In this document: piece by piece, positions 37,666 through 51,917 of the stretch
Numbering within the stretch: the stretch's first letter is position 1
How the letters are laid out: each line of letters opens with the position of its first letter
NCBI GenBank assembly: GCA_009617715.1
Contig: VTFK01000045.1
Span: forward strand, 186,001-250,000
DNA: 64,000 nucleotides
Direction: 5' to 3'
From: Plectrocnemia conspersa
Lineage: Eukaryota > Arthropoda > Insecta > Trichoptera > Polycentropodidae
Program-made: the position numbers and the translations under genes
The notes under the pieces: generated by a model
What the model was told of the DNA's origin: nothing
The model's input: the letters and a program-made list of their open reading frames with translations, nothing else
The model's database searches: none

Positions 37666-39549
37666 AAACTTGTATAACAAGGTGATCTCGAAACAATTGC
37701 TTCAGACTTATTAACGTAAGAAAAAATCCTATGTTTCAATTAGGCTTACGGTTTCAATTTGAGTTTTATATTAAAATAAGTATTTAGAAAAAAAATGATA
37801 ATGAAAACGCGTATTATTAAAATTTATAAAAAGTTTAGTACTCTATTTTTTTATGTTCTCATAACACTTATCTTTTAATAATTTATATATTTGGCTTTAA
37901 GGGATGTCCTAATTTAATAATTTCATAAACAGTAATAAGTAAAATATATATCTTAACTTCTCAAAAGCTGATAAAATTGAATAGATAATCAATACAAATG
38001 AAATATAGATTTTGTAAATCTTTTGTATGTAAAGATTGAAAATAGAAATATATGTTTAAAAACAATATTGTAATAAAAACCTCATTCTGAATCACAAATT
38101 ATTAAAATTACTAATTTCCTAAAGACGCCTTTTTATATAATAAGTATTTTATTTTTGATAAGGCATTTATTTTTAGAAATTGCGTTTGTTTACTCTTGCT
38201 TTAAACATATTTTTAAATACATTTTCATAATTTAAATCAGATAATTACGATACATATACACGAATAATTTATTTAAAGCTTAATGTTAGGTCTTAAGTAT
38301 AAAAGAAATACAAAAAATGTGGAAATTCACGTATACTATAAATATAAAATATGTATACTATAAATATAAATAATTTTTTTAATGAAATTTTTTATTTTAA
38401 TATTTTTGCACCTAGTGTAATAGTTAATAGTATATTGAATAATGTGTCGCATTATTTTTTCTATACTGTTCATCAATACTTTTTACTTGAATGCGAATTC
38501 GAGATTATATATTAATATTCAAAAACGAGAGAAGTTTATTGATTCAGTGATAAATTTCATATGTATTTGACGGATAAAATGACAAACTAAGAAATTAAAT
38601 ATGTTTACTGACGTCTCGTGTTTACCTAAATTTTTAATTAAAATTTTTTTATTTAATTTTTTATTAAATGGGCAGTCAATTTTTATTGTAAAAAAATAAT
38701 ACTAGGTTTTTTTGCAATTTTCACATGTAGTTCTAAACTAAACTAATAATAAAATCCACCCTAACAAAAAAAAATATTCATTCTATTAATATATTTATAA
38801 ACTGATTATTACTACTATACAATAAATAAATTTAAAAATAATTATCTGTATTTTTTAAATATTTTAATCATGGGAAAATTGAAATGAGATCCGAAAAAAA
38901 ATTCAGCTAAAATATACATATAAAAGTTATTTTATCTTTGCTGCAAAACAGTGGTATAAAGTTTCTATATGGATCTTTATACATAATAAAAAATAAAAAC
39001 AAAATAACTTTTTAACCGACTTTTATATTATTTATGGCTTATCCTGTATGTATATTTACGCGTTTAATGTAAATATAGCTTTATATATACATACATAAGG
39101 CTTTGTAAAGATTTTTTTATATGGCATATGTTTATAGTTTTTTGCATTCTGCCCCAAGATATATTTTTGAATCATTTGAAATATTTTCATTATTATCTTT
39201 ATTAGTATTTTGAATAAATTAAATTAAATTATTTTTAGGCAATAATTTTTATGATTAAATTACTAACAGTATATTTTTAACTTTGCGTTTTGTGTTTTCT
39301 AAAATGCTGTCTAAATAATTATTAAAAATAATCACGCTCAATTTACATCCTTCTCTAAAATCAGAATATTCTCACACAAGCCTTTAATTATTATTTATTC
39401 GCTCAAGGTGAAGTTTGCAAATTTGCAAGTTGTTACCAACAAATTGTTTTAGATTCGAATAACTACGATTTATCGACTTCTGTACACAGTACAAGGGTAT
39501 TTGCTTGGGCGTGTTTGTGCGTGAATATACATATATAATAGAATAATAA
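37666..39549. other. AT-rich stretch with a small tandem duplication
   Basis: The unit GTATACTATAAATATAAA plus 4 bases is repeated at 38331-38352 and 38353-38374. Otherwise featureless. Confidence 0.6.
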
Positions 39550-39920
39550 TGTAGTTAAAATTTAACTAAAACAGGTGAGGTCCGCACAAACCCCAAAAGC
39601 ATTGTACGCTTTGTATGTACGTAATAAAACTTATACTGCTTCGGCATTAACCCCTGTCGTTTTGTTTTGTTCAGGGAAAAGTATGTATATATTTACAAAA
39701 TATGTATTTATTTCTCCATTAACATAATATAAAAATAATAAATTATGTAAGGAATATCTGCTTCCCGATTTTAACACCCTCCCTGCGGATGAACCCTGCG
39801 GTTTCTCGGCTTTCATGTAAATTTAAAATGAACGCTTCCCTCTGTTATTCCGGATTTTTTTGGATTTCAAATTCGCGAATTATCACTTGCAAATGCGGCG
39901 TTGTGGGAAAGAAAAATATT
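39550..39920. promoter_or_regulatory. GC-richer island, candidate cis-regulatory DNA
   Basis: Minus frame 39631-39816 without motif. CCCTCCCTGCGGATGAACCC and AAATTCGCGAATTATCAC stand out from the AT-rich flanks. Confidence 0.28.
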
Positions 39921-41689
39921 TTCGTTTAATTATGAAACAAAAATCTCGTAATTTATAAATAAGGATTTAATTATAATTTTTAAAATATATATGAATAATT
40001 CAGTATTTTTACCCATGCCATCTGTTTAAGAGATACACTGTCAAAAATACATCAAATACTATACAATTTTATAAGCATACAAGTAGCTTAGATACATATA
40101 TTAGGAACTCTATATTGCTAGAAAAAAAATAAAAATAAACAACAGTAGTTATTAAAATAATAAATACCACAAAAAGAGTATCGAACTTCAAAATAAATCT
40201 GTTGTTACAATATATTATATTAAAGATGAAAACTTATATTTAATTTCATATGTGATGGTTTGAGCTTCAAACCCATATGTGCTCATATTTAATTAATAAT
40301 AATAGTCAATAGGGCTATTCAACAATACTAAAAGTATCGAGACTAACAGACTTAAATCGCACACGTGCTGTAAAATTATATAAATTGTAATATCTAGGTC
40401 TACAGTAATATTCGTTGGCTAAGTAAAAGTAGATTCAACGTGAGGTTTTTATAGTTAATAAAATACAAAAAAATCTTTGATAGAGGTCATAGATACCCAC
40501 AATTAACAAACAAAGAGAGGTTATTTAATTAATCATTATCAGTAAAAGTAATTTTAATCTTGAATTACAATAGAAAGCAAAGATAACATTTATTATATTT
40601 TAATATTTTTCAAAACAAATTCAAAAATAGAAAAGAGTATTTAAATGTGTCCATTAAAAAATAATATTGCGTATAAATCCTAAAATGACTTAATTCAACC
40701 CAAATAAAAAGACTCTTGAAATTAAGAATGTTGAAAAACAGTTAAAGACGAGAATCGAAGATTTTGAAAGAAAAATATTCATATCCCGGTATATTTTTTT
40801 TCAAATCCTATTTAGAAATGATAAGTTAAATTAGAATTGAAAATATTAAAATAAAATAATTTATATTTGAAATTCAAAGATTATATTTGAAAATACTTCA
40901 AAGATAAATACTCAGAACGAACAAATGTGGTACAAGAAATAATATTTTGTTTTAGCTCTACGTATTTGGCTGAATCTGCATTTTCTTATACAAACATTAT
41001 ATAATCGGATAAGAGAAATTCTTTGAGTGACAAATTTTTATGATTATCTCTTTAACAGTATAATCCCGACTGAAAATATTGCTGAATCTAGACAGTGGCA
41101 AGGTTTTCATTATTAATATTTTATCTAATAGTATTTACTGTGTTTTAATTTTCTTGATTATTTTTTAGATGACTATATTTTAAGATCACGATGATTTTTT
41201 TTATAGAAAAAAATTAGATCGCAACTACAAAAAAGATTGAGCTGCCTTGGACTAGGAAATCTAAATGAAATGACTAAATTATGTTGGGACGCTGTTTTAT
41301 TAGATTCTTATTAAATTAAAATTGGTTAAATATAGTTATTATGCATTCTTAGATTGTATTACTCGAACATAGAAACAATAATTTGTATATATGTATAATT
41401 TATTTCATGAAATATCAAGCATTTTTAGTTGTGATGTTGTGCTGATAATTTATTATATATTCTTGGCATATAAACAAAAAAGTGTCACTGTCGGCTTATT
41501 ATAAATCGTACACTAACTTTAAAATTAGTACACTTTTTAATCCAAGCAAAAGGATGAGAGTTAATTATTTAATCCTATACTTAAACTTAAAAGTTTCACG
41601 TGCGTATAATTTATTTAGAGCTTTGACATAAACATATTACATAGTCAAAGCTTTTATATCGGTATTTGGTATAGTTTTCAAAGTTCTTT
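39921..41689. other. AT-rich stretch, no gene seen
   Basis: No supported feature. Confidence 0.5.
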
Positions 41690-41990
41690 TTTGCAATGAT
41701 ACAATAATGACTTTTGTAGATGGAACATATTCGGACAAACGCGGACCGAAACGTCTCCGACGCGACCTTTTCGGCCCTTATCCCTTTTTCGAACGACCTT
41801 CACTCCAACGCGGGTTATAACAAAGTTGTTCCCGCAAATGAAGTGGTTTATTCGGCATTCTGTCGTCGACTATACCTATTTATATATTGTACACATTACA
41901 AAGTCATGAGATTCGCTTTTTTCTGTCGGCTGACCTTTCGCCAAGTATTATGTAGAGCATATTTTAATAAAATTTAAATATAACCATCGC
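41690..41990. promoter_or_regulatory. GC/CpG-rich island, candidate cis-regulatory DNA
   Basis: CpG-dense (GGACAAACGCGGACCGAAAC, GTCTCCGACGCGACC). The 85-codon plus frame at 41720-41977 shows no domain. No splice signals. Confidence 0.3.
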
Positions 41991-43703
41991 AATTTTTGCT
42001 TATGTAGGTTATATATATGAATTAATAAATATTATGTATACATAAATCAGTAGTATTGTGGCAACATCGTTTAAATATATAATGAATATTACTTTTGCGA
42101 CGATAGATTGATTAAATAATAATTATATTATATATTATTGCGCATGAAGAGGAATATTACATACATATGTACAGATATTACATAATATGATATATATTAT
42201 ATAATATCTATGATAGATACAACACGAAGCTTGTTAATTGGTTCAATTAAAACTATGATAGCAATAATTTATCAAAATATTATATATTATATTATTATAT
42301 ATTTCATATAATCGTCAATGGTAATATATTCGATCAAATATGTAGTAAATTGCTCATATACATATTTAAACGGTGTTGATTACAATACCTCTCGTGTCGA
42401 TGATATTAAATTTTGTATTAAAAAGTCATATTTCTATTTTGTCTGGTAGATCATAATAAGTAATAAATATATAATTTTTATTCCAATCGATCAGCACAGA
42501 TTAGGTTTACCTGGATTTTCCTAATCTAACGAATGAATATCATGAGTTAATAAAATCCAAAGGTCGTAAATATATATTTTAGAAAATTTTCTAATAATGA
42601 AATATTTTCAGCTCATAGAGAATATTTTTATAAATAAAAAAGGCGATAAATAAAATCTATATATAATATAATAAAATTTAATTTCACCATTCGCTTAAAA
42701 TATATATTTTTAATAAATTTAAGATTGTAAAATAAATTTCTGAAATAAAAAATACTGAACAATTAAAATTGTAATTGCAATTCTATAAGATGTATGCTTT
42801 TTATTTATAAATATATTTAAAGATATCTTTTACCATGTATTTTTAACAGATCCAGTATCAAAGGCAAAGAACAACTCTCACACTTGAGCCGTTACTCAAA
42901 AAAAAAAATATTTCTAGGTAATCCCTAAAACGGATTGTATATAATTTTTTGATTTTGTGCGATTGATCGTTTAAGATTAAAATAACCTAATTGTGCAAAT
43001 AAAATTACATTATTAGTTACAAAATATTTTATTCGCGTTATAAATTGGTTTTTCATCTTTTAAAAATGTTTTTTTACGTTTTTTTTTTAACTGATGTTTT
43101 ACTACAAGATTTTGCATTGATATTTCGAATGTAAAATGATACTTCGAGTGAAAAATATTCATTAAAAAAATTACAAACTTTTATATTCAATAAAAGTCTT
43201 TACGTTCAATTTAAATTTTGCTGTTATAAAAAAAAAAATTCGCATTTATAATACGTTTGATAATTCAGTAATTCATAAATATTATATATTGTTAAACAGC
43301 AATTTTCGTTGTAGAAATATTTTTTTAAATGTTAAATATTATGTATAGATTTTCATGTGCGTAATAAAGTATATAAATAGGTATTCAAAGCGTTTTTTTT
43401 ATTCGATATTAATACGGTTCGATTGTCAAAAAAAACATGTCAAGCGCACATCAATTACCAACCCACGTTTAAACGGATTGCGCACCTTTGATTTACAAAT
43501 TTTAAATACAATGAACAAAACAAAAACACAAATTAATACATTCGTTATTGATATAAAACATAATTACCATTATCAATCAACGCAAACTGTATAAACACAA
43601 CAAATCACACACTTTATAACCAATAATTCACGTCAAAGTTTGCTCACTGATATCCGTAAACAAAACAAACAAACTCCGTGCAACTAACCAACGATCGTGT
43701 TTA
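41991..43703. other. AT-rich stretch, no gene seen
   Basis: Extremely AT-rich. The plus frame at 43355-43594 is AT-driven. Confidence 0.5.
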
Positions 43704-43739
43704 ATGTCACATATTTTTTTAATACGTTTAATTATATTT

Positions 43740-44075
43740 CGTCTTGTTGGAGATTGTCACTGCGGTGTGTTGTGTGTCTACGTAGAGTCTACGGTTTGCC
43801 GTAGCGTCGTAGCAACGTGCGCGGGCTTAGGCGTCGCGAGGGCCACTGTCGAAGGACGCAGGAGCAGGGGCGCTTGCGCGTCCCGGGACCAGACCGCCTC
43901 GGTGCCTAAACCCAGAAATTCTCTCGGCGATATAACCAAACCCGGGCTAACCTGTGGACTGTATCCTGAACTCTCCCCCGCACATTGTGCATTCTATAGC
44001 GAATTGCACAACCCACCACGAAAAAGCAAAGGATAGGTCAAGGGCGTGTCAGATTTAAAAAGTTTATCTTCTTAG
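43740..44075 (+). repeat. CpG-rich block whose 3' part is a dispersed repeat (copy 1)
   Basis: 43750-43900 is the most CpG-dense stretch in the window (GCGTCGCGAGGGCC, GGGGCGCTTGCGCGTCCCGG). The 3' part, 43947-44075, aligns with 47621-47755: AACTCTCCCC, TGCATTC, ATTGCACA, ATAGGTCAAGG and TTTATCTTC all match in order. A 110-codon plus frame crosses both parts (from a non-ATG start at 43704) but has no domain and is not conserved in the second copy. It may be a CpG island or promoter abutting a TE fragment, or one TE copy with a GC-rich head. Confidence 0.5.
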
Positions 44076-44450
44076 ATAAATGAATTTATTTATTAATATG
44101 AACTTAAAAAAATAAAGTTTGATATAACTAACTTATTGAAAAATAGACGCAAACCTAAACGGCAAGTTTTGTCCCGCCCGTTCCACTGTTATGTACTAAT
44201 CTTCTGTCTTTTACTAAAACAGTGATCAAATTTCTGTCAGTAATATGGATTTTAAAATGTTCTTTGATCATTTTTGTTATGGGTAATTACTGAAAAAATC
44301 TCAGCTGCTCAGATAATTAAGCTCGGTTATTCTTGAGTTATTTGAGCAATCGTGACCAACAGCGGTCGATGGCCGAAAGAATATTATCAATTCGGAAATT
44401 CCTCATCGGTCTAACTTAGGCCAATCTTGATATTTATTATTGAAAATAAA
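44076..44450. other. AT-rich stretch, no gene seen
   Basis: No supported feature. Confidence 0.45.
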
Positions 44451-44720
44451 TACGGCAGCTACAAATTTTATTTTACTTCTGTACGAAGATGGTTTACTTT
44501 TTTTTATATGCATCTGTTGCGGACCCCTTCTCTAAATAGAGTGATTTAGATTCTCTGTGAAGATGGGCTTTCGTCAACTGTCTGCTCTTTAGTGTCGGAA
44601 AGTATTTTATTGTATCATTTTCTCAACCCTGTTTGCCATCAGATTATTCCTACAATCATAGTGGAAGCATTTTGGCTAAAAAAACTTTCACTAAAGAACT
44701 TGGAATTACTTTTGAGAGCA
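44451..44720. repeat. Unclassified dispersed repeat, copy 2
   Basis: Matches 7830-7925 around 44548-44680 (core GATGGGCTTTCGTCAACTGTC). It lies 0.5 kb from the Tc1-like fossil and may belong to it or to a nested element. No coding frame was recovered. Confidence 0.4.
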
Positions 44721-44882
44721 AGTGGATGTAAACAACGTTTAGAATAAATCTTTCAAGATGCTTGGCTTTGTGTTTTTGAAACCCATTTCACTTTGACGAT
44801 CCGTTAGTTATTAATATCCTCTTTGCCACTTTAATTCACAGTATTTCTAAATATCTATAATTTTGAATCGATAAATATCTAA

Positions 44883-45206
44883 GTATTCTAACTCTCTAAA
44901 AAGGTAATTATGCTACTTTCATTAGAAGCTATTTGGTTATTATCCGTTCTTTTATCCCGGAGATACGATTCGAGTTGTCATAGAAAGTTGTATGGCACTA
45001 AGCATTTCTTTAAACTAGTAAAGATTTTTTGTCACTTAAACTATTTTCGAAAAATTCCAGTTTTAAGTGCCGAAACGTCTTCGAGAATCACAAGTGCATC
45101 CTCTTCTAGTCAGGATGTCCACACAAGCCGTCTTGCCTTAGGTGGATGAAGACAACGTTCTCCATTCCACCTGCAACTTTTCTTGCATTTCAATTTTAGA
45201 TTGGCA
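44883..45206. other. Unassigned sequence next to the Tc1 fossil
   Basis: A plus frame (44910-45149) has no recognised motif. It is probably the 3' part of the transposon or older inserted DNA; the expected second TIR was not found here. Confidence 0.3.
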
Positions 45207-45513
45207 ATTGTATTGGGCAACCTTTCCTTTTAATTTTGCCAATAAATTTTTCATAGAATTTAAGGCTGCTGACTGTGTAGGGCATTCTAAAAGCGTCAAA
45301 TTCTTTAATGTTTTTTAGTGAAGAATGGCACAGAGCGTTTTCTTGCTATAATCGGATGTGGTCGTACTTGATATGTGGTTCAACTTCTGAGTCCCAAATC
45401 GTTGAACCTTTTCTCATCGTCCTCGAAAAAATGTTTGGCCCTCCGCTTACAGAAACTTAAGCAGTCAGCTTTGAAGATGTTTTCCGACGATTTTTAAGGG
45501 ACTCGCGAACGAG
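45207..45513 (-). pseudogene. Tc1-like transposase, fragmented
   Basis: Reading the minus strand from 45513, LVRESLKNRRKTSSKLTA fits the paired-type DNA-binding HTH region, then RTMR and, after a frameshift, KRFNDLGLRS. QENALCHSSLKNIKEF (45352 downward) fits the QQDNAPCH(T/S)S catalytic block, with D replaced by E. LLECPTQSAALNSMKNLLAK followed by LKGKVAQYN fits the LEWP..SPDLNPIENLW..LK block, with the catalytic E replaced by K. The region between HTH and catalytic block is much too short, so most of the first catalytic segment has been deleted. Stops and frame changes confirm inactivity. The family call rests on three colinear blocks. Confidence 0.75.
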
Positions 45514-45887
45514 CATTTGATCAGCGTGTCATGAACATTTATTGTGTTTTTTCTATTTTCCGATTGATTCAGTTCTTGCAAATGCAATAAAATTGTATAT
45601 GCTTAATTCGCGTTTTTTAAAAGGTTTATATATTATTAAAAAAAAGTATATCGACAAATAAAGGCCAAAATCAAGCAACTGAATATAATGATCACTAAAG
45701 CGAGTCTGAACAATTACACCTGCAATCCCTTTTTAAAACTCAAGTGAGCAATTAAAAACGACAAATTCATTTGTATTGTTCTCAGAATTACGGTTTAAAT
45801 TACCTGATAAAATATTTCGGTCAGACTATGGACTTGTAAAAAGTTACACACCATTTTAGTGGTGTCCCATTATTATGGACAAGGCTG
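45207..45887 (-). mobile_element. Rearranged Tc1-like DNA transposon
   Basis: The right end carries a Tc1-type terminus: on the minus strand it begins TA, CAGCCTTGTCCATAATAATG, GGACACC (45861-45889), so a TA target dinucleotide abuts it at 45888-45889. Inside, in the same orientation, are fragments of a Tc1 transposase (separate entry). The left terminus was not found below 45207, so the copy is truncated or rearranged. Tc1-like elements move by cut and paste into TA sites; this one is dead. Confidence 0.7.
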
Positions 45888-45889
45888 TA
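45861..45889 (-). repeat. Tc1-like terminal inverted repeat (single end) with TA
   Basis: GGTGTCCCATTATTATGG then ACAAGGCTG and TA on the plus strand, preceded by ACACCATTTTAGTGGTGT, a small palindrome. Confidence 0.65.
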
Positions 45890-47620
45890 TTTATCAATGA
45901 TATTTGAATGTCATTCATTTTTAATGGGAAAAATACGTATAATACACTTATATTACCTATACAATCAAATCCCTTTTATGTATTTCTTAAAATTGATACC
46001 ATCAGAATCACAGATATTATTTAAAGATTCTAGACCTAAAATAGAATTAATGTTGTATTTAATATTTTGAAAATAAATATAAACATGTTTTTCGTACTTT
46101 AAAGGTAAAAATAATATTATATAAAATGATAATATTTTTATGTAATAAAATCAAACATTATATCGTCATTAGGTTTTTAATACAGACGATTTGGTATTAT
46201 TGAGTATATTGTTATATTATTGAAACGACTCGAACAGATACCAAAAAAAGAACATATGTTTCATATTTCAATTAATGTTTCATGTGTGACAAATTACTTT
46301 TGGCCACACAATAATAGATGCACTTTATTTAATAATTGCATTTAGATATTCTTTCCAAGACTGTGTTACGTATAAAACTGATTGTAACATTTTTTAATTG
46401 CATTCGAATTTTTTAAAAATCATTTAATAATTCGGATAGCGTGGGGTTTCACTAAAGAGCGTGTAATTTATATTGCAGCAATTTTTTTTTTTTTACTCAA
46501 ATTCTAATTTATTTTATCAAATATAATTTATATATATAGACAAATGTTTCTAACTGATTTTTTTAATGCATTCGAATTTTATAAAAACAATAATATAAAT
46601 GATTTTACAATAATATAAATGATTTTACACATAATTTTATAATATAATTTAATTTTAAAACAATTAAACGTTGCAATATATAATCGTTTCATAAGATTGT
46701 TTTTTTGAAAATGTTCTCATTTACTTATTTCAATATTTACAAGAATAATCATTTTCCACAATTTCCTAAAGAAAACGATGTTATATTTTGACTGAATAAC
46801 GAATAAATTAATAAAAAATAAATCTGTTCATGGTAACTTATTAATTGCTTTTTAATATTTACTTTTAATAAAATATTTAACTTTATATTATTATGATCAT
46901 ACGCGTATTTTATAAACTTTACTTTAATACTTGTTAAGACCATAACAGCTCCCCAATTAAGTAACATACATTGTCTTTTAGTCAACTGGTTTCAAGCTTA
47001 TTAAGATATACATATAAAAAAATTACTGCTTATTAAGCAAGATTCTTTGATAGCATTAATTTAAATCATATGTATCCTGCTCTTTACATATAAATGAATA
47101 AAAGTTATTTTTTAACAAATAATTTTACACAAAGAATTATAGAATTAAATGTATAAAATGAAATTAGAAATGCTTTACGTTATTAAAAAACTTAAAAACC
47201 ACTTGAATAGATAAATACTAATTGCTTTTTAGATATGACTGTTTATAAGCTATGCTCAAATATTATATAATATTCATTATTGCGGTACTTCGACATACAC
47301 CTATATATTATTATCAATGCATTAACAAGTTTTCGCATAAATTTATTAATATTTAAAATAAATACCTTTCTTTAGTCATTTTATAATTTAAAGACGAAAA
47401 TAAAATGAACCTATTTCTATCTGAAATTCTCTTTATGTACTAAATTCTCTCATATATAGACGATGATCAGTATAGGTAATATTTTTATTTTATCTTGAAA
47501 CTTGCAATAGTCAAAATGTTTAATATAGCTCTTTAAAGGGTTAAATTGAGAAACATGGTAACAAAAAGATAAATTTAAACGTACTAAATAGTATAAGTAA
47601 GTAAATAAATTCTAACCTTG
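45890..47620. other. AT-rich stretch with a small tandem duplication
   Basis: AATATAAATGATTTTACA(AT) is repeated at about 46590-46628. The minus frame 46749-46985 has no recognised content. Confidence 0.5.
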
Positions 47621-47755
47621 ACCAACCTGTGCCTGGTATTTGGTTCCGACCACAAACTCTCCCCACAGTGCATTCCTACGCGGATTGCACACCAACCACT
47701 AAAATGCAGAGTATAGGTCAAGGACACTACCAATTTTGAAACTTTATCTTCACAC
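47621..47755 (+). repeat. Dispersed repeat, copy 2 of the 43.9-kb repeat
   Basis: Colinear with 43947-44075 over about 120 bp with small indels, same orientation, 3.7 kb apart. The CpG-rich head of copy 1 is missing. No TIR, pol III box or reading frame shared. Confidence 0.6.
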
Positions 47756-50339
47756 TCTGATTAAATTTGACAAGTTAAAGTGCTGCGTCGCTGGTTAATT
47801 CGGGTAAGACATATTATTATGAGAATGGGAGAATCAATTACTCTAGTACCTAATATCTGTAGTTGAGAAATTATATTTGAACATTGAGTGGATATATGTC
47901 CCGTTAAGAAAAGATTTCTATCACTTTCTATAAATAAACTACTATTTTATTATAGTACATTATAATAAATCTGAAAATTAAAGCTGGACCATGGTTATTG
48001 CAAGGAAGGAACTAATGAGCTTTTATGTATCCAAGATGGGAAGTTCAGTGGAAATACTTGATCATGAGTTTTGAATGGAAGTGTAAATATAAATAGGTGC
48101 TATGTACCTGTTTTTATATCGTTGGCATTAAAAAAATTAGGTGTTCAAACACTTTTCAATGCAATGGTCGGTTATAAAATTGGGTGTGTAATTATATATT
48201 ATTATCTGTCTTACTAGAACCTTTTTTATGTTACCTGACAGGTTAGCTACATGTCGCTTCGAATTTAATCGTGCTATAGTGTGTGTTTATATAATTTATA
48301 CAAGAGCACTTCAGAAAGTCTCGAATAGCCGTTGTTGTGCATTTAGTTAATCCTCTGAATTTATGACCAACACTCATATTATGCACAATGGCACTTGTCG
48401 GAAAAAAGCCTCAGCAGATCGTAAAGATTAATAGCATTGGTTTATGGCGCTTTTAACGCGAAAAAGTTTTGTTCTTACAGTTAAAATAAAAGCTTCAGAC
48501 CTGCTGCTTGTCGCAGATGGTTTAGCGATCAACCTCACACTACTATCATAAAATTTATGTTATTTTTTCAATTTTTAATTATATTAGACAAATATTTTTA
48601 ATTATTAAAATCATATTGATTCTGTTTTTATACTTTATCTTATGTGAGTCATAAAATTTAAGTATGAGTACGCACATAATATGTTGAAGTATTTTATTTA
48701 AAAATTATGCAAAAATTTTTACACTAAGAGAACCAAAGTCAAAAGTTTTTAAGATAAATTACAAATGTATTAGTTATTTACATTTTTTCCTGCATCATTA
48801 ACAAGTATTAATGCAAGCGTTTCAAGTTTATTTTATGATATTATTTAGATTATATTAATAATGTTTATTATTTTAAGATATTACATACCACCCTTGGATT
48901 TGAATATCATTCCATAGAGTTATATTTGTAAAGATATAATATTTCATTACCCGAAGCACACCGTATCATGTAGATCACATACATAGAACGTATGTGTTTC
49001 CTATAATCCTAACATGCCACTTCAAACATCTAGACTATATATAAAACCACAGACAGGTCGAATTCATGATCAAGTATAGACCATTATTAAAAAAAACAAT
49101 TTCAACAAGGTTTGTAAGTCAAGTTGAAGGGTAAATTTTTTAAATCTCTTATTTACAATTTAATGGTTAAGCAATAGCATTAAACGTGTATATATTGTAA
49201 TGGTATTAATAAAATGAATATTCACCTAAACTTTTTTAACTCAATTTAATTAAACTCTGGAGATTCAACGAGTTAGACAATTTAATTTATGACTGGGAGC
49301 ATGAAAATATTTCACCTTCAATATTTTAACAAAATCATATTTTGACATTGCTTTATATACAGTATACATATAAATAATTTTACACAAAAACTTTTAAAAC
49401 TCGTGCAATGTAATTTAATGCGTATACATTTTCGAACAACTTTAATTAATTTACATTTCCTTGTAACTCTCTCTGGTCTTTACTTAGAAATAATTTGGTT
49501 TGTGATGTGTCAATATTGAATTTAATCAAAGAAATGACGACAAATATTGACTGAATGTCAAGAATGTTACTTGATTACTTTTGATTGTTGTGAATGTGCT
49601 TCATATGTTATTATTAATATTTTTTTTTGTGAGATTATTTTGGTTAAAATTCAAACTTCCTTAAATTTATTATTTTCCTTAATGATCAGTATTTTAATAT
49701 GAATAAAAAAATATATTATGCCTAGTCAGATTTAATTATATTTTTATGTGAAGATCGTCCATTGATAACTCTTAGCCACTTGTATTCAGCCATTCCTCTC
49801 CAAGTTGTATACAAATTATACTCCCGTGTTTTTTTAAACTTATTTATCAATGTACGTTGACGACAAAATTTTATTACATTAACCAAATACTAGCCCCATG
49901 CAATTAAATTGCAAAAAAATTTAAATATATATTTTAAAAATTAAAAATTAATAAAATAATACCTAATATTTAAATTATTGTTAAACCAGTAAGCAACCTT
50001 GAACTGTGGTCAAGTAAATTGTATAAAATAAATAGCAAGCACTATATATTCGAATGTTAAATTTACTAAGCACATCAAACATTCTACGGAGTTCACCATT
50101 GCGGCCATTTGACATATATTAAACAAAAGATGCTCATTAAGAAGATAATAATAATACAAAATCACCATATTATTAAAGGCTGTATTTTCTTACATTTACA
50201 TGCTTTTGTATAAAGTTTAAGAATGAACTAGTACTTTATTTTAAATCCACCGTTAAACAAAAATATTCTTTTAACAATTAATATATCTACATTAAGGATA
50301 TGATATTATGAAGAATTTTCTATTTTTTAACATACGACG
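47756..50339. other. AT-rich stretch, no gene seen
   Basis: A modestly GC-richer part at 48220-48540 (GTTACCTGACAGGTTAGC is a near-palindrome) has no interpretable content. Confidence 0.45.
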
Positions 50340-50570
50340 ATATCGGACAATGCCAGTGAAAACTATCTCTATGCATATATTTTTTCATTTATTAGTCGTC
50401 TCGCGGGAAATCAATTTTTCTAAATAAGCGCAACTCTCAGAGAGCCAAACATGCGCAAGTTTCACAATATACATTTTCGAGATTGGTTCTGTATCGCGCA
50501 TATTTTTTCCTCTTCAGTTAAAAGATTACGCGCCAATGGGTTGCGATGTTCATTATTATACAGAGTATTC
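50340..50570. promoter_or_regulatory. Small GC-richer island
   Basis: GTCGTCTCGCGGGAAATC, CTCTCAGAGAGCC and GATTACGCGCCAATGGG within 230 bp. Possible regulatory element; CCAAT-like box near 50533. Confidence 0.25.
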
Positions 50571-50629
50571 CATAAATTTGCATTTTATTGTATATTTTAA
50601 TTAGCAATAAGAACGTTGTTAATTAGTAT

Positions 50630-51909
<1,280 letters not shown>

Positions 51910-51917
51910 TTTAAGAG
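51910..51917. repeat. hAT target-site duplication (left; partner 52898-52905)
   Basis: TTTAAGAG against CTTTAGAG, 6 of 8 identical, directly abutting both TIRs. Confidence 0.7.
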
